This document shows, one piece after another, positions 1 to 12,300 of a DNA stretch of 64,000 bases. Within the stretch, counting starts at the first letter, position 1; every line of letters starts with the position of its first letter. A program made the position numbers and the translations under genes. The notes under the pieces are model-generated. The model saw nothing but the letters and a program-made list of their open reading frames with translations, was not told the DNA's origin and made no database searches. Origin of the DNA: Bemisia tabaci (Eukaryota; Arthropoda; Insecta; Hemiptera; Aleyrodidae); contig NC_092797.1 of the NCBI RefSeq assembly GCF_918797505.1, positions 32,191,372-32,255,371 on the forward strand, in the 5' to 3' direction.

Positions 1-800
1 GCTATGACTATGCCGGTTATTAACATGCATTCTAAAAATCCTACGGACACTTTGTTCCCAGGTCTAAGCCCACGAATGTGCCCCTCCAGGAAAGCAGCGA
101 AAGCACATCGAGCTCCGCAAGCAGCTCATCAAACAGCTCATCGAGCGAATCTGGATGTTAAGTATAATTGCATACATTCTGTGGATATAATCACTAAATG
201 CGCCTCATGGACTCGCTTTTTTCGAGTTCCACTTGTTTCACTTATTTATAATGTTCTTTTCATTTTCATTATTATTAAGTAATAATTTTTTGTTAAAGTA
301 TCATTTAGTATCCTTTTTTTATCCTGCATAATACTGTGGATCCAGAACTATTTTACCACCTTGGAGACCTTGAAGCCTCTCCATCCTCCACGCTGTGTCC
401 CCGGTCCTCCCAAGGTTCTCCTAGGCGGAGGTTCTCAACTTCAACTTAGAGGGTAAGAGGGTTTCAACCAAAGACATAGTTTCAACGAGGTAGTCGTAAA
501 CCAACAAAACTGGTATGAACCTGTAGCCAAAGGAACAGCAGTTAGTGATTGTGTGGTGAATTTAAGGATACGCTGAGTCGAAAGTGCCGGATACAAAAAT
601 TACCCTGCGTACATACCCTCAGACAACCCCGCAGTACGCAGTAACAACAGCAGCAGACGAATCACTGATAGAATTAATATTCTTCTCGGTTACGGATAAA
701 GCACTACGTAACCTACCAGTTGGGCGAAGCCTAGAATCCTGTGTACCCTCAATTGAGGATTATGAGTTTTTTTTCATATATCGTCATCAAGGTTGCTGAC
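1..800. other. No recognisable gene
   Basis: Only short open stretches with no family resemblance are visible. The region leads into the retroelement-like remnants that follow and may be part of the same decayed insertions. Confidence 0.4.
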
Positions 801-814
801 GCCAAGCTCCAGAC

Positions 815-2383
815 CCCAGCTTGGATGATCGAGAGCCTGGTGGAGGAATACCTAGGGAAGGCGCCTTCCAAAACGCTACCACCCTGGATGGTACGCAAGC
901 TTAAGATGGCGGCGTGTCGGTCGCGCGCTAGAGCAAGACAGCACCAGACAGACCAACAGGAGGACAGACAGTGCAGTGAGCACCACGGCGGACGACGCCC
1001 AGATCCCCGGCAGAGAAGGCGCAGGGAGGACGAAAGACCGCTTCACCAGAATCAGCCACGCTCAGGATCTCGGCAGTCAGGCTCAATCAATTCTTAGAGG
1101 AATTTACGGCAATTCCAGCAAATGTCCAGAAACCGTTGCCACACATGGAGACCACATCCACGCCATCCATGCGTGCAACTACTTCAACAGCACATGCAAA
1201 ATTGGAATCACAAGATTATTCCAATGCTTCCAACTTAGAGGAAAACGTATTCAAACGGTTCACAGCAAAGAAAATTATTCAAGGCCGCGATGGCAGAATT
1301 TGCCAAAATATCTCGTACACGCACGCACGGAAACTGCATCAGTTCATATCGGCGCCCGTCGATGGCGCTTTTCTGGTGACGGTCAGCGTAATGAGGACTG
1401 CAAACTTGAGGAGTGTACAACAGGACGATTACTGGCGCCACGCAGGTTACAGGGCAACGATGGCATGGCAATGAGAGGACCAACCCCTGATCCATATGTT
1501 GCAGAAGAAGGTACTCCAAACAATCAACGAGGTGTCGATTCTCCCGGACACGTCGATCAAGGAACTCGACCCAAGCAAGTGGAAGAAGTAAAGGGTAAGG
1601 CGTAAAATATATAAATTTATTCAAACATACGTAGTATCCCTGCTTTCTAGAATATTCAATTGCCATGAATGGCTATATGGCCCGTTTTTCTACACTCCTG
1701 AGACTCAGTTTTCATACCAACATGCCCTTTTACACTTTGCTCACCAGATTGGCTTAGGACGTTATCAAACTTACCCAGCCTTGAGAGAAAGGTTGATACT
1801 GGCCGACGACGATAAAAGAGATTCAGCTACTCTAGCTGAAGAGTTAGGAGTAATGTCTCAAAAACCCAGTGAAACCCCCATGCAATAATGTGAACGAATA
1901 ATTTTACGTTATGATCAAATGCTCGCGAAGCTGTTACTAGGATGCAACAGTGATAAAAACATCATGAAAGACGTAACTGACTACTATTTAAACAAAAGAG
2001 TCTTCAGACGATTAATGAACAGGCTAAAAGATTCCAATAGACAATTCCTGGAAACAAGAAACCCCAAATCCCTTGAAGAAGCTCTCTTAGCCACTTTCGC
2101 ACGACCAGATCTAGTCAAAATACGCACCCGAGGTTCTTCAGGCCAAAATTGGCAAAATAAAAATACTTTGAACCCCCAACATAAAATTGTTACAAACATC
2201 CAAAAAACGCAGTTCGCGAATAAAACTAATTCTCCACAAAACGTACCGCCGTGTAACTTAGTCAGTATTAGACAGTATTCGGAGCAAGGAAAGCTCATCA
2301 GTGAGAAATTGGCTGAAAATTTCAGCGTCAAGAACGAACAGCACCAATTTAAAATTGAATCAAAGCTTTTTTTCAACCAATGA
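815..2383 (+). pseudogene. Decayed gag-like retroelement remnant
   Basis: Several overlapping open stretches in different frames look like one broken polyprotein region rather than separate genes. The most protein-like piece is 1919-2383 (154 residues). It is rich in Lys, Asn and Gln and contains ETRNPKSLEEALLATFARPD, a pattern common near the end of retrotransposon gag-like proteins. A further open stretch at about 1662-1886 (ending in a stop at 1884-1886) also reads like protein. I see no zinc knuckle, protease or reverse transcriptase, and no flanking LTRs. Assignment to a retroelement rests on composition and on that short motif; the family cannot be fixed. Calling it a decayed host gene remains possible. 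Confidence 0.35.
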
Positions 2384-2449
2384 AAAAGAAGATGGTCCTG
2401 GCTTTTTCTCTAAAAACGTGCGTGACGGAGCGGCAAAGACGACTGTTAT

Positions 2450-3640
2450 TTGGGGGATTCAGACAGTGATTGTGAGGACGAAGATAAAGCAAATAATGAC
2501 CTTAATTTTTCAGAGGCCAGGAATGTGCAGCGCAACACTGTTGTGTCGTTTGAACTGAAGAAGAAAGTTGTGGATTTGACGGAGTTGCACCCTGAATGGG
2601 GGCTGAAGACGTTGCGAAGTAAGTGCACGTTTTTGAAAAAAGCGTGACAATAGCAGCTTTGGAAAAACCAAGTTAGTGCGGGGCTGCAGAAAACCAAGTA
2701 TGAAAAGTTTACTTTCGGGAATGACTTCACTTTTCAAAAGTTCAGAGAGGCTCGCGCTTCAAGGCGGCCGGTCACAAACAGAAACATCCACCAATGGGCT
2801 ATCAATGCTGTTAATTCATTAGAAAACGCGGATAGTGTTCCATTCAAAGCCTCACAGGGTTGGGTCGACAAATTTGAGAGGAAATACAAAATTCGGCAAA
2901 GAAAAGTAACGCGGTACTTCAAATCTAAAAATGAACTCGATGATGAGGAAATTGTTGTGCTCGCTGTTTCTTACATGCTCGAGGGGAAAAACTTGGCAAG
3001 GCAATATAGTCCGGATTTTGTGCTCAACAGTGATCAAACAGGGTGCGAATATCGTTTTAAAGTTGATCGGACCATCTCAAACCAAAATGTTATTAGGGGA
3101 AAAAAGTACAGGATGTTTATGGGCAACTTTAACAAGGTGACTCACTTGTACACGACCCAGTACGGCATGACAGCATCAGGAAAACTTTTGCCGAAGGTGT
3201 TTTTGAGTATGCAGGAGAAAGACTGTAAGTTTAGGCCTCTCGTTCAAAAGAAAATCGACGATCTCGCGAAAAGGCTGCGCAATGTTTACATTACCTCTTC
3301 CAAATCGGGCCAGCTCACGAAGGAGCATGTCAGATGCATTCAACGGTACTCTTTTGACCCTTATGTCGTAAAAAAAAACGGTAAGCCTGCGTGCCTTCGT
3401 TCAATTATCCCACCATTGTGCACCAAATTTGGTCAGCCATGTGATGTTTTTTTTTTCCGGCAGGTTAAGGCAATAATGAAAAAATTACAGAATTGCGTGC
3501 AACCCACTATCATCTTAAATCATGGTGACGAGGATAAAATGATGGAAGAAGAAGGATTACAGCGGAGCAGCAGGATAAAGACAGCGACACGGCGTCCCGA
3601 CCATGCGAAACGATGGCCTCAAATGGCAAAGTGCAGCTAA
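2450..3640 (+). pseudogene. pogo/Tigger-like (CENP-B-type) DDE transposase, degraded
   Basis: One frame runs through the whole interval but is broken by a TGA at 2645-2647 and a TAG at 2651-2653. Before the stops is a segment with HPEWGLKTLRS, like the first helix-turn-helix. After them comes a Tc5/CENP-B-type second DNA-binding domain (PFKASQGWVDKFERKYKIR). The catalytic part follows, with the first Asp in LNSDQTG, the strand segment MTASGKLLPKVF, the SKSGQLTKEH segment and the last Asp in FGQPCDVFFFRQVK. The middle catalytic Asp block expected between the last two segments is missing, so part of the core is deleted. The protein cannot be an active transposase. It is a cut-and-paste (Tc1/mariner superfamily) relic. 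No terminal inverted repeats were located. Confidence 0.8.
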
Positions 3641-3643
3641 GTT

Positions 3644-3943
3644 ATTTCAATGTCAAGTTCGTAACACCAAATGTCGTAGACTCTTCTTTCAATATGTTTT
3701 AGAATATCGATTCAGTTCGAAATGTTTTAATGCGTTCGGTCTTTGGGACTTTACCTCCTAAGTTCCTCGCTAATCTTGGAACTCTAAGTGCATATTTCAA
3801 TGTCGTGTTTGTGACACCAAATGTCGTGGACTTTTCTTAAAATGTTTTGATATATCGTTTCAGTTCAAAATGTTATATTGTGTTCTGTATTCAGAACCCT
3901 ACCTCTTCAGTTCCTCGCTAATCGCGGAACTCTAGATAATTAA
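3644..3943 (+). repeat. Two-copy 150-bp tandem repeat with small hairpins
   Basis: Copy 1 starts at 3644 and copy 2 at 3794, both beginning ATTTCAATGTC, so the period is 150 bp with clear divergence between copies. Each unit ends with a small inverted repeat, AGTTCC ... GGAACT around a loop of about 11 nt (about 3768-3790 and 3918-3940). A partial third hairpin-like unit is seen near 3950-3970. The repeat lies just after the transposase relic and may be its 3' non-coding part or a separate satellite-like unit. Confidence 0.75.
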
Positions 3944-4004
3944 ATTATTCCTCGCCAATCTTGGAATTTCTATTGCTCCTTGCAATTCTATACGTGTTTA
4001 ACAT

Positions 4005-4422
4005 GATGGAGTTCCTCATCAAGCCATCACTTCTTGAGGTGGACGAAGACATCCTAAAGAACTGGGAAAAATTCAAGAGGCAGTGGACCAATTACAGTGT
4101 GGGAGCTGAGCAAGAAGGACACAACAGTTCAAAAAACAATCTTTTTAAATCTAATCGGTACTGAAGCAGAAGAGCTCATCAATTCTCTGGATCTGGCTGA
4201 TGACAAAGCCGACACTGTAGCTAAACTCACTTCAGCTCTTGATGACTATGTCAAATCCAAATCAAACGAAGTGTTTTCAAGGTACCAGTTTTTGACAAGG
4301 GTTCAAAAAGAAGGTTAAGATTTTGAAACTTTTCTTCTCACTCTTAAAAAAATGTCGGAACATTGCAATTTCAAAGATCTCAAAATGTCACTCATTCAGG
4401 ATCGAATCATTATCGGTATATG
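4005..4422 (+). pseudogene. Ty3/gypsy-type gag remnant, frameshifted
   Basis: The open part from 4005 contains EDILKNWEKFKRQWTNY, then the frame shifts near 4105. The new frame continues with TIFLNLIGTEAEELINSL, EVFSRYQFLTRVQKEG, a TAA stop, and then DFETFLLTLKKMSEHCNF and SLIQDRIIIGI. This order (NWxxFKxxW, LLNLIGxEA, RYxFxxRxQxEGE, LxxLxxxCxF, DRIxxGI) is the classic Ty3/gypsy gag layout. One frameshift and one stop make it non-functional. No protease or RT follows in the window, so only the 5' coding part survives. A possible partner 3' end with a purine tract lies near 6322. Confidence 0.65.
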
Positions 4423-4989
4423 TTGCACATCTGTTGTATCTGTTAACTGTTTCAATTAATCGTGTAAGCCTTAGTTGACTTCATTGCTTTATTTCATATT
4501 TCATAAATTCAACATGTACGTACTTTATTGTGCTATTTGCTGTCTATATATGATCTTTATGTCTTTTTGTTAGTTTTATGTATTTAATGTGTCAGCCTTG
4601 AAGATGGCACCTGCAGTGTCGAAAAGCTCTGACTATATGTGAATGTAATTAACCCTTTGACTCCTACGCCCGACTTGAGTTGTCCTTCAAAAACCGCACC
4701 CACAGCCTACGCCCGACTATAGACCTTTCGTAACTTCTTTTTGTATTTGCCGCTCTTGAGCGAGTATCACTTGTCGCAGATGGTAAAATAGGTAAAATGC
4801 GATCTGTCAGCAATGAAATGAACTACATGATGGAATAATCGTAAACACGTTTCGTTGCCGAAGTTCCTCAGCAACACGAGATTTTCCTCGCCGATTGTTG
4901 TTTGCAAATTAGTTGGGTTACGTCTGTAATGCTCGCTCTCAGACTGTTTTTATCGCGATTTTTCCGGGTTTTAGCGTCACATAATTGAT

Positions 4990-5338
4990 TTGTTTGAAAT
5001 GGCTCCTCCTAAACGTAGACTTACAACTTTGAGCGTGAAGCAAAAATTAGAAATAATCGCGTTCAGTGAAAAGAATCTGCAAATGAAAAGACAAGATGTG
5101 GCAGATAAATTCAAGGTGCCCTACAATACCTTAGGGGACATTCTTACGGACGAAACTTTTTCAAGCCTCGGTTGTTCTCTTAGATTTAGTGTTTTAATGA
5201 AGTGATATTTTTTTTAATTCAAAGATTGAAATGTTTTACTGAAGCATGTAGAATTCATTTTTGTATGTTTTCTTCTTTGGTGATAGTTTGCCACTTGAGT
5301 GATAATTAATAAATAATTCATCAAAAAAAAAAAAAAAT
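4990..5338 (+). pseudogene. Truncated CENP-B/pogo N-terminal helix-turn-helix with poly(A) tail
   Basis: The first 50 or so residues (MAPPKRRLTTLSVKQKLEII and on, with VADKFKVPYNTLGDIL) are a CENP-B/psq-type N-terminal helix-turn-helix typical of pogo-family transposases. The match then stops, and unrelated codons lead to a stop at about 5205. Downstream, AATAAA (near 5309) is followed by a run of 14 A residues ending at about 5337. A truncated coding end followed by a signal and A-tract looks like a retroposed copy of a transposon-derived transcript. Alternatively the A-run is simple sequence. No catalytic domain is present. Confidence 0.5.
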
Positions 5339-5650
5339 CTTAAATTTTAGTGTTTTTTGATTTAGGTAAAACATTTTTTTGGGTGCTGGAAATTAACTTT
5401 TGGTGACTGATCTTCATTATCATATCTTTGAAAGATGATATATGTGCCGCGCCGCCACACCTATTGCACTTAACAAAATTGCAAAGCCAATTCAAAAGGC
5501 CGAATTTGCTGGGTGGAACAAAAACTGCCACTAGCTTAACCTGCTAAGGGCGTTTCAAAAGGGCATTTAATAAATAGAGGCCAGGGCATAGGCCGGCCAA
5601 CCAGTGCAGAAGTGAAAGTCGTAGAGACAACTTGCATCTCGGCTTGGACC

Positions 5651-5746
5651 CGTACCATATCTTGGATTCTAGAAAACCGTACCATATCTTGGATTCAACA
5701 AAACCGTACCATATCTTGGATTCAACAAAACCGTACCATATCTTGG
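5651..5746 (+). repeat. 27-bp tandem repeat, 3.6 copies
   Basis: Units start at 5651, 5678, 5705 and 5732 (the last partial), each beginning CGTACCATATCTTGG. The period is a multiple of three, and the minus strand is open throughout, reading a 9-residue unit (YGFVESKIW) repeatedly. Similar minisatellites occur by chance, so a protein is not claimed. Confidence 0.9.
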
Positions 5747-5803
5747 CATAGACCCATACGAAAGACACGGCCTCGACCCGTCTAAGTAACTTAATTATAG
5801 AAC

Positions 5804-6343
5804 TTGTATATATGTAAAAATCCTACGATACAATTTCATATGTGTCAGGTAGCCCTCGTCTCCATTATTACCCAAAATGCACCTCCTCACAGAGATCAAC
5901 CTGAAAATGCAAAAGAAGATACATCCCTAGCGGTTACGTCATCGTCTGAATCTGATGCTGAATCAAAACCGATTGGTTCATCAAACCTATCCTCTAGGCA
6001 AGTAGACCTACCAGGATCACCTGACGCAGCTAAATCTCCTGAAGTGATTGAACTTGAACGAGTTCCCTCAAAGTCTTCTCAATCCTTAGAAGACATTGTA
6101 AGTTTTTCTTTTTTAAAGTGAGAGAAACAACTCAAAGCAAGCTGAACTCTTATTCTGATGGCAAACCGACCCAAGGACAAGGTCGTGCAAAAAAGCAAGA
6201 AATTAAATCTGGCCGAGAAGTCAAGATTCTGGGCAGATTCTTGGAGTAAAACACCACTCTATCTTCGTGCGTTTAACGCTTTTCCCAGGGTTCTTCATGA
6301 ATTTTGTCCACTAACCGTTTTAAAGGGGGAGATGATGAGGTGG
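5804..6343 (+). mobile_element. Possible retroelement 3' end with purine tract
   Basis: A 106-codon open stretch is acidic and serine-rich (SSSESDAESKPIGSS, PSKSSQSLEDI), like the tail of some retroelement polyproteins. It is bounded by an acceptor-like TGTGTCAG at about 5848 and a donor-like GTAAGT after EDI, so an orphan host exon is an equally good reading. At 6322-6332 lies AAAGGGGGAGA followed by TGATGAGG. That resembles a polypurine tract directly before the 5' TG of an LTR. No matching second LTR was found in the window. Both interpretations are tentative. Confidence 0.3.
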
Positions 6344-9300
6344 TGAAATCCTTGTCTGTTCTAGTATAGTTATGCCATAGTTGGCAACGCCGTTCACTTG
6401 ACACAATACAGGATGTCTATCCTCCAACCACTATCATTTGTGTCTCTGTTCACTAATCCTTTTTTCCCTTTCACAACAATTATATCAGAGTCTTATCGTA
6501 CTTCCTTTCTTCTTGTACCTTACTCTGACAAATTTTGGGAGAATTACCTTCATACAAGAGAAAAAATTGTTTCTCCTTGCAGCCAGCTGAAGGTCCTCTT
6601 TAGACTGCTTTTTGAGACTGACACACTTAAAGAAACTGAAGAGAGGGATGAGTTTCCTGGCAAAACTATGAAACAGGATCATACCAATTCTGCCTCCTGT
6701 TGGGATAAAAGAGATGCTCTGTAACATATAAAAAAAGAAAAGTTATTTTTTGAGAAGGTGCAGAGGGCAATATGCGCATCATAAAAAGACATTCAATGAT
6801 TAAAACTCGCTGTTTACTATACTTGGCTTTTTATACCTTCCAGGTTTTTTGAAAGGTTGAAATAATTAATTGAAAAAGAGGTCACAGCAGAAGGCCTTGT
6901 CCACACTAATGTTCCGATAGTCAAAATGGTCAAATATAATCAAAATTAATCCTGCTTTTAGCCATTTATTAATCAATATATCGATTGATAGCTGATGAAA
7001 ATGTAAATCCAACTTAGCCTACATAATTGTAGATGCAAACTAACTGTTCTAGACTTGTGATGCAAGCCTTCACAGCCAGTCAGGCAGATTGGTTTTTCAG
7101 GCAGGAGTCAATTACTTCCCTTGACCTCCGACTTGCTTCGCAGGATATGTTAGGCAGACTTAGCCTGGCAAATATTCAAGATATGAACAAAATTTAATGA
7201 ATGATTGTAAAGTACCAAAGTAATTGAGATGAAGAGGGGTTAACTACTAAATTTAAAGAAAGTTCGAACTTGGTGCATCACTAACAAGATAAATCTGCGG
7301 GGTTCTTGGTAGCCAGGCTAATTAAAAAAGTCGGTGGAAAGACTGACAGGGAATTCTCAACAAACCAAGAAAATTAAGGAATTACTCAATGCCGAAGTTC
7401 AGAAGTAGGCAAAAATTGAATTAACATGTGTTCAAACACATATTTACATCCCTGATTTAAAATGGAGCTAAAAGTTGTGTGTAATTAACTTGACAAAAAC
7501 TTCGAATATAAGTATAAAAGCAATATTGCAATGTAAATTTGTCGTCTCGTTTTTTTCTTTTTACACCTCTGCAGATTTCTGAAACAGAATATACAAAACT
7601 TTTCCGACTGCATTCTAGAGAAAAGTTTCTATGAAGCATAACACTTCTTTTCGACATAAATCTTAAGCAAAAACTTACTTCATCTCACAGGCGGCCAATC
7701 TTAAAGCTTTAATTAATGGTTTGACCAAATATTGTCTGATATGCATACTGGCTTGAGCCTAATACTACTGTCTCCAATCCATCTTGGTGTTCTTGAGCGA
7801 ACAAAACGCTATCCTTCAAGAGTCTTTCATCCACTTATGACCTGTAACAAAACAAGATTAGGATGAATATAAAGACTAAAAATTTGAGACTAAAATAAAA
7901 CACTGATAAATGTAACATCCATTGAAAGTTGAAGAAAAATTCAAAACAAATGTATTTCTTCTACAATCCTAAAAATTTGACCAAAAGTTTTCCACGATCT
8001 TTAATTGATTCATCAAAACACATATGAAGCAACACGCCAAAAATAAAAAAAAAAATAAAAAATAACATAAACCAGGAAACGAATAGGGAAAAAAAGGGGA
8101 AAAACCACTCTAGCTACGAAAAAATGTATGTGAGTTGTTGCTAATACTGCAACTGTAAGTTATCTCTGAGTCATGGGCCAACAAAAATGTTGGAAAATTC
8201 AAAAAAATAAATAACACACCATTGATTTAAGGTTTGAGGATGGGCATTAAAGGTTTTGTTGAAATCTGAATCAAGGTTACAGCAGGTTCTGGTATCCTCC
8301 AAGAAAAATATCTTCATTCAAAATTGTGGCAAGTTGGGATATTTTTGTACTCCAAGAGCAACTTCAACCCAAAAAAAGCACCCCACAAAGAGAAATGAGA
8401 AGTCATAATTTTGACCTGAATTCTGTATATTCCTTTTCATAATACTGCTCAGAAAATTTGACTATCGATCTCTACTTGATTTAGAGTCAATTAGTTAAGT
8501 GACTACAAGTTTCAATGGATGATTCCCTTCTTATATGCACTTTACTCAAGTAAAAATATGTCACTACAAACACTTGCATTTCATGATTCCATCTTTTGAG
8601 AAATGGTACATTTCACACTTGAGGCTTTGTTCAATTGATATTTGCAGTGCTTAAAAAATTGATGATTTCCATACATTAATATTTCAAAGCTACAAAATAA
8701 TGCACCGTTTTACATCTCTCTTTTCATTTTCTGACAAAAAGAATCACTCTAGGTTTACTTTTTTGAATCATAAAGGAAGGTTATGTTTCTTCGAGATTTA
8801 GTGCTCCAATTGAGGCAGTCCCAGCAATAATGGCATATGCGCGTACATGTAGTTTTTGCGCCCAACAGCAAAATTGAATGCTGCACTTGAGAAGTATCAC
8901 CCCTGAAAATATTATAATCATACAATGATTCTACGGCGATTTCTGACAACAAAATTCCGGTCAATAAAGTTGTGAGCAGGAAATTTTTGGTTTGAATTCC
9001 GTTTCATTCTCAATATTCTGGATGAACCGCTTTATTTTCATTTTTTTTTTAAAATTTTAATAAGCCAAAAGGGCTTGTTTTGTTTGTTATATTACGCCTT
9101 CAGAAGCTGTTTTTCTGAAGAATTACCGAATTTACATTAGCATTCAATAAAATTATGTTGAAGATACATCATTTTTTCATTTCACTCTCAAATTCAATCA
9201 AATTTCCACAAGTTCAATTATTTGGTGTAAAAACAACCCATGAAATACTTTTTTAAAAAAATCTACAAGACACCTGAAATTAAATTATTTGATAAATTTC

Positions 9301-12300
9301 TGCATGGCTAGGTACTCTTTAGGAAGGGTTCAAACCTCCAACTACTAAAAAAACCCGCTCAACGTGTTATTCACAAAGTAAAACTTCAAGCCCATTTTTC
9401 TCAAAACAAGGTTTTCCCGCTTATGCCATTATAGCAGCCATCGCCTCTATTAATGTTTTGATTTGGTGTTAAATCAATTTGAACGAAATTTTAAATTTGA
9501 TGTAATTTCAGTTCCAGTCTTGATGAATCAGATGGTTCTCAACATTTTCGCCTTCCTTGGTAGCCTTAATGATTGGCTATATGATCATGACTGTTCAATT
9601 GGTAAAATCTTTCATCTGAATTGAAACTTTCCAGTAACTAGATTTCCAAGATATCAAAAATAGGCAGTGGCCAAATATGGCGTTTTGATTTTATTAAATA
9701 AGAGTATCAATTTGAAGGAAGAAACATACAAGAAAAGTATTCCGATCTTCCGGCTCATCTTTGTTGACTCAAACAGCACCATTATACAGCGCAGCGACAC
9801 AAAAATTGATTCAAAAGTTAACCCAAAAACTGAAGGAAGATAAGGAGGGGAGAAAAGACAAAAAAAAATTCAATGTGCCACCAAATGATCACAGGAGTTG
9901 ACAAACCTTCATTCAACTTCTCAGTTCAATCAATATTCGAAACACTTAAAAGACTTTTCAAAATACACAGTATGAAAAAGGGAAACCTAACAGCAAACTT
10001 TGCCTCATAAATTCCTCACAGTACAAGCAGTGCATTCTTATGTTTCAACAGATGGATCAGAACTGTAATGGAATATTTAGGCAAAGAGGAGATTGGCAGC
10101 TGAAAAAACATTATCTTTGCATCATCCCAATCAGTTGAAAGATGAGAGTCAAAGGCGAATCAAATGTTTGATATTGAACTGACATACCTTTAGATTTTGA
10201 ATCCAAACTTTCTTCCACCGCTTCAACGTAAGGAGTTGGAGAGAGACGATCAACCATTGTTCACAAAAGATAAAGTAGCAATTTTAATAGCACAGACCTT
10301 TCTTCCTTTGAGTTCAAAGCACAGATATTTAAAATCAGATAACTCCAGTGTCTGCAACTTCACAGTCTGACTTAGAAAAATAAAGGGGCTTTGAGGGCCA
10401 GAAATCAACATTTCATTATATTTAAAAGCTGGTCACCTTCCTGATTCAATAAAAACTGTTCAGTGCCTTGGGCTTGCTCCACTCTTTGAAAAATTTGAAA
10501 CGTTGCCCACATAAAAAATGGAATATTAAGACTTCCAAATTTAATAGATTGTGGGAGGACCATTCACGAGACAAGAAAAATAATTGCGAAGACCTTCCAC
10601 TGCTGTCATACATCATATTTCTGATGCAAATTCTCCAAATGGAAACCAATGATTCTTCATTTATCACATTTGTGGTTTTGTTTTGCTGAGTCCTTGTTCT
10701 CAGTCAAGTAGGGCTGTTCTGCTTATTCTACTACCGGATCTAATAGTCAACACTCACAGATTTGTAGAAAATATTAGGATATTAATGAATATCTTTATAT
10801 TGACCTGAACCTGAAAAATTCAGACCTCTGTGGCAACATCTCAAAACCTCTGATAATGTTTCATTTTCTTTTTTTTAAAAAAAAATTCGACGAAAATATT
10901 TTCTTAAAATATTTTACAAATATTTTTAAATTCGTGAGGAAAATTCACAAGAAAATGTATGAAAATTTTCGGTTGGTTCCATAAAAAGAATAAAACATGA
11001 GCAGAGATTTGCAATATTGTAATTAGAGATAGAGGTTTTAAGACTTCAACAATCTTAACATTGACATTCTAAATTTAGACATCCAACATTAACAAAGACA
11101 TTACCTGTGGAAAAACCTGAGAGATGAGGTCATCCAAAATTTTTTTTAAAGAACAATACCTCCTCTAAAACTAGACAAAGAAACATGATGCGTCAAGGAA
11201 TTTCATCACTGTTTACTGATCTCTGACTCAAATATCAACAGAGGTTCCTGTGACACCAGCGACTGACTCCTTCCAAAAAGTATAATTCAACTTAGTATAC
11301 ATTAAAACCCAGCAGAACAAACCGAGAAAAAACTAGATTGTTAATGTGTATGACATACCAATCAACACAGGTCAAAGTAGGCATCGAAATCAACCTATAA
11401 TTAAGGCGAACAACTAGGACTTGGTTTCACCAAAATTTTTTCCTTGTCTGATATAAGGCACTTTGAATCTTGTTCAAAAACATTAAAACCCAGGAAAATT
11501 CTTTCATCTAAAATAAACCAAAATATGCTCAATTTCACTCATATAGACTCTGGTTATTTTGAAAGCAGGAAGTGTAAATTTACATGGACAAAAACCACTA
11601 ATTTCTATCATAAGGTTTGTATTGGAACATTTGAATGCATCCATCGTAACCTATGTAAAATTCGGATACTGAAACATATTGAAATGCTTAATTTTGTACT
11701 TTCTCTTGAGGTCTATTCCTGTTAGAGGTTCGCCTTCTCCTTCAGAAACAAACCAAAGTTAATACTTGATAAGGTTCACTGAAAGAAATGCTGTACTGGT
11801 GGTAGCATAACTTTATCTGATCCTTAGCTCTCTCTACTTACAGCGTTTCCTCACTCAATTCTGTAATACTGCTGCATTAATTCTTAGAATTTGGGGGAAA
11901 AATACAATCTCAATAATTGATTGATAATCAATGGCATGTGATTATCAAATAAAATTGTGATTATAAGTAAATGAACCAATCTAAAGAGGTGAATTAATCC
12001 TCCAAGAGAAGAAATAAATTTTCACCAGTTATTTCTTCAAATAACCTCTGAGGTAAGACTTCCCTCTTCTGAAGAAACAATTTTCATTTCAAAACTTAAT
12101 CCTGACAATATGATTCGAATCAGCGCAAGAAACCACAAGAGCTTTCAACACATATGATATTCACTGAGACTATGAAGTACCATCCCATCAACCCATCACT
12201 TTCAAATTATGTCCAATGAAGCCACTTTAAATAAAAATAAACAAACAAGTGAAAAAAAAAATCTGTGCCCATTGGAGGTGAGAAAGAAAAAAGCATAAAT

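Noticed and set aside
976..1605. 209-codon open stretch near the left end
   Set aside because: Overlaps other open frames on both strands and shows no domain; treated only as part of a decayed element.
4650..4720. CCCTTTGACTCCTACGCCCG as a piggyBac-like terminus
   Set aside because: No inverted partner was found downstream, so it could not be supported.
6398..6724. 108-codon open stretch
   Set aside because: Composition is unremarkable and no domain or flanking splice logic supports it; it may lie within a putative LTR.
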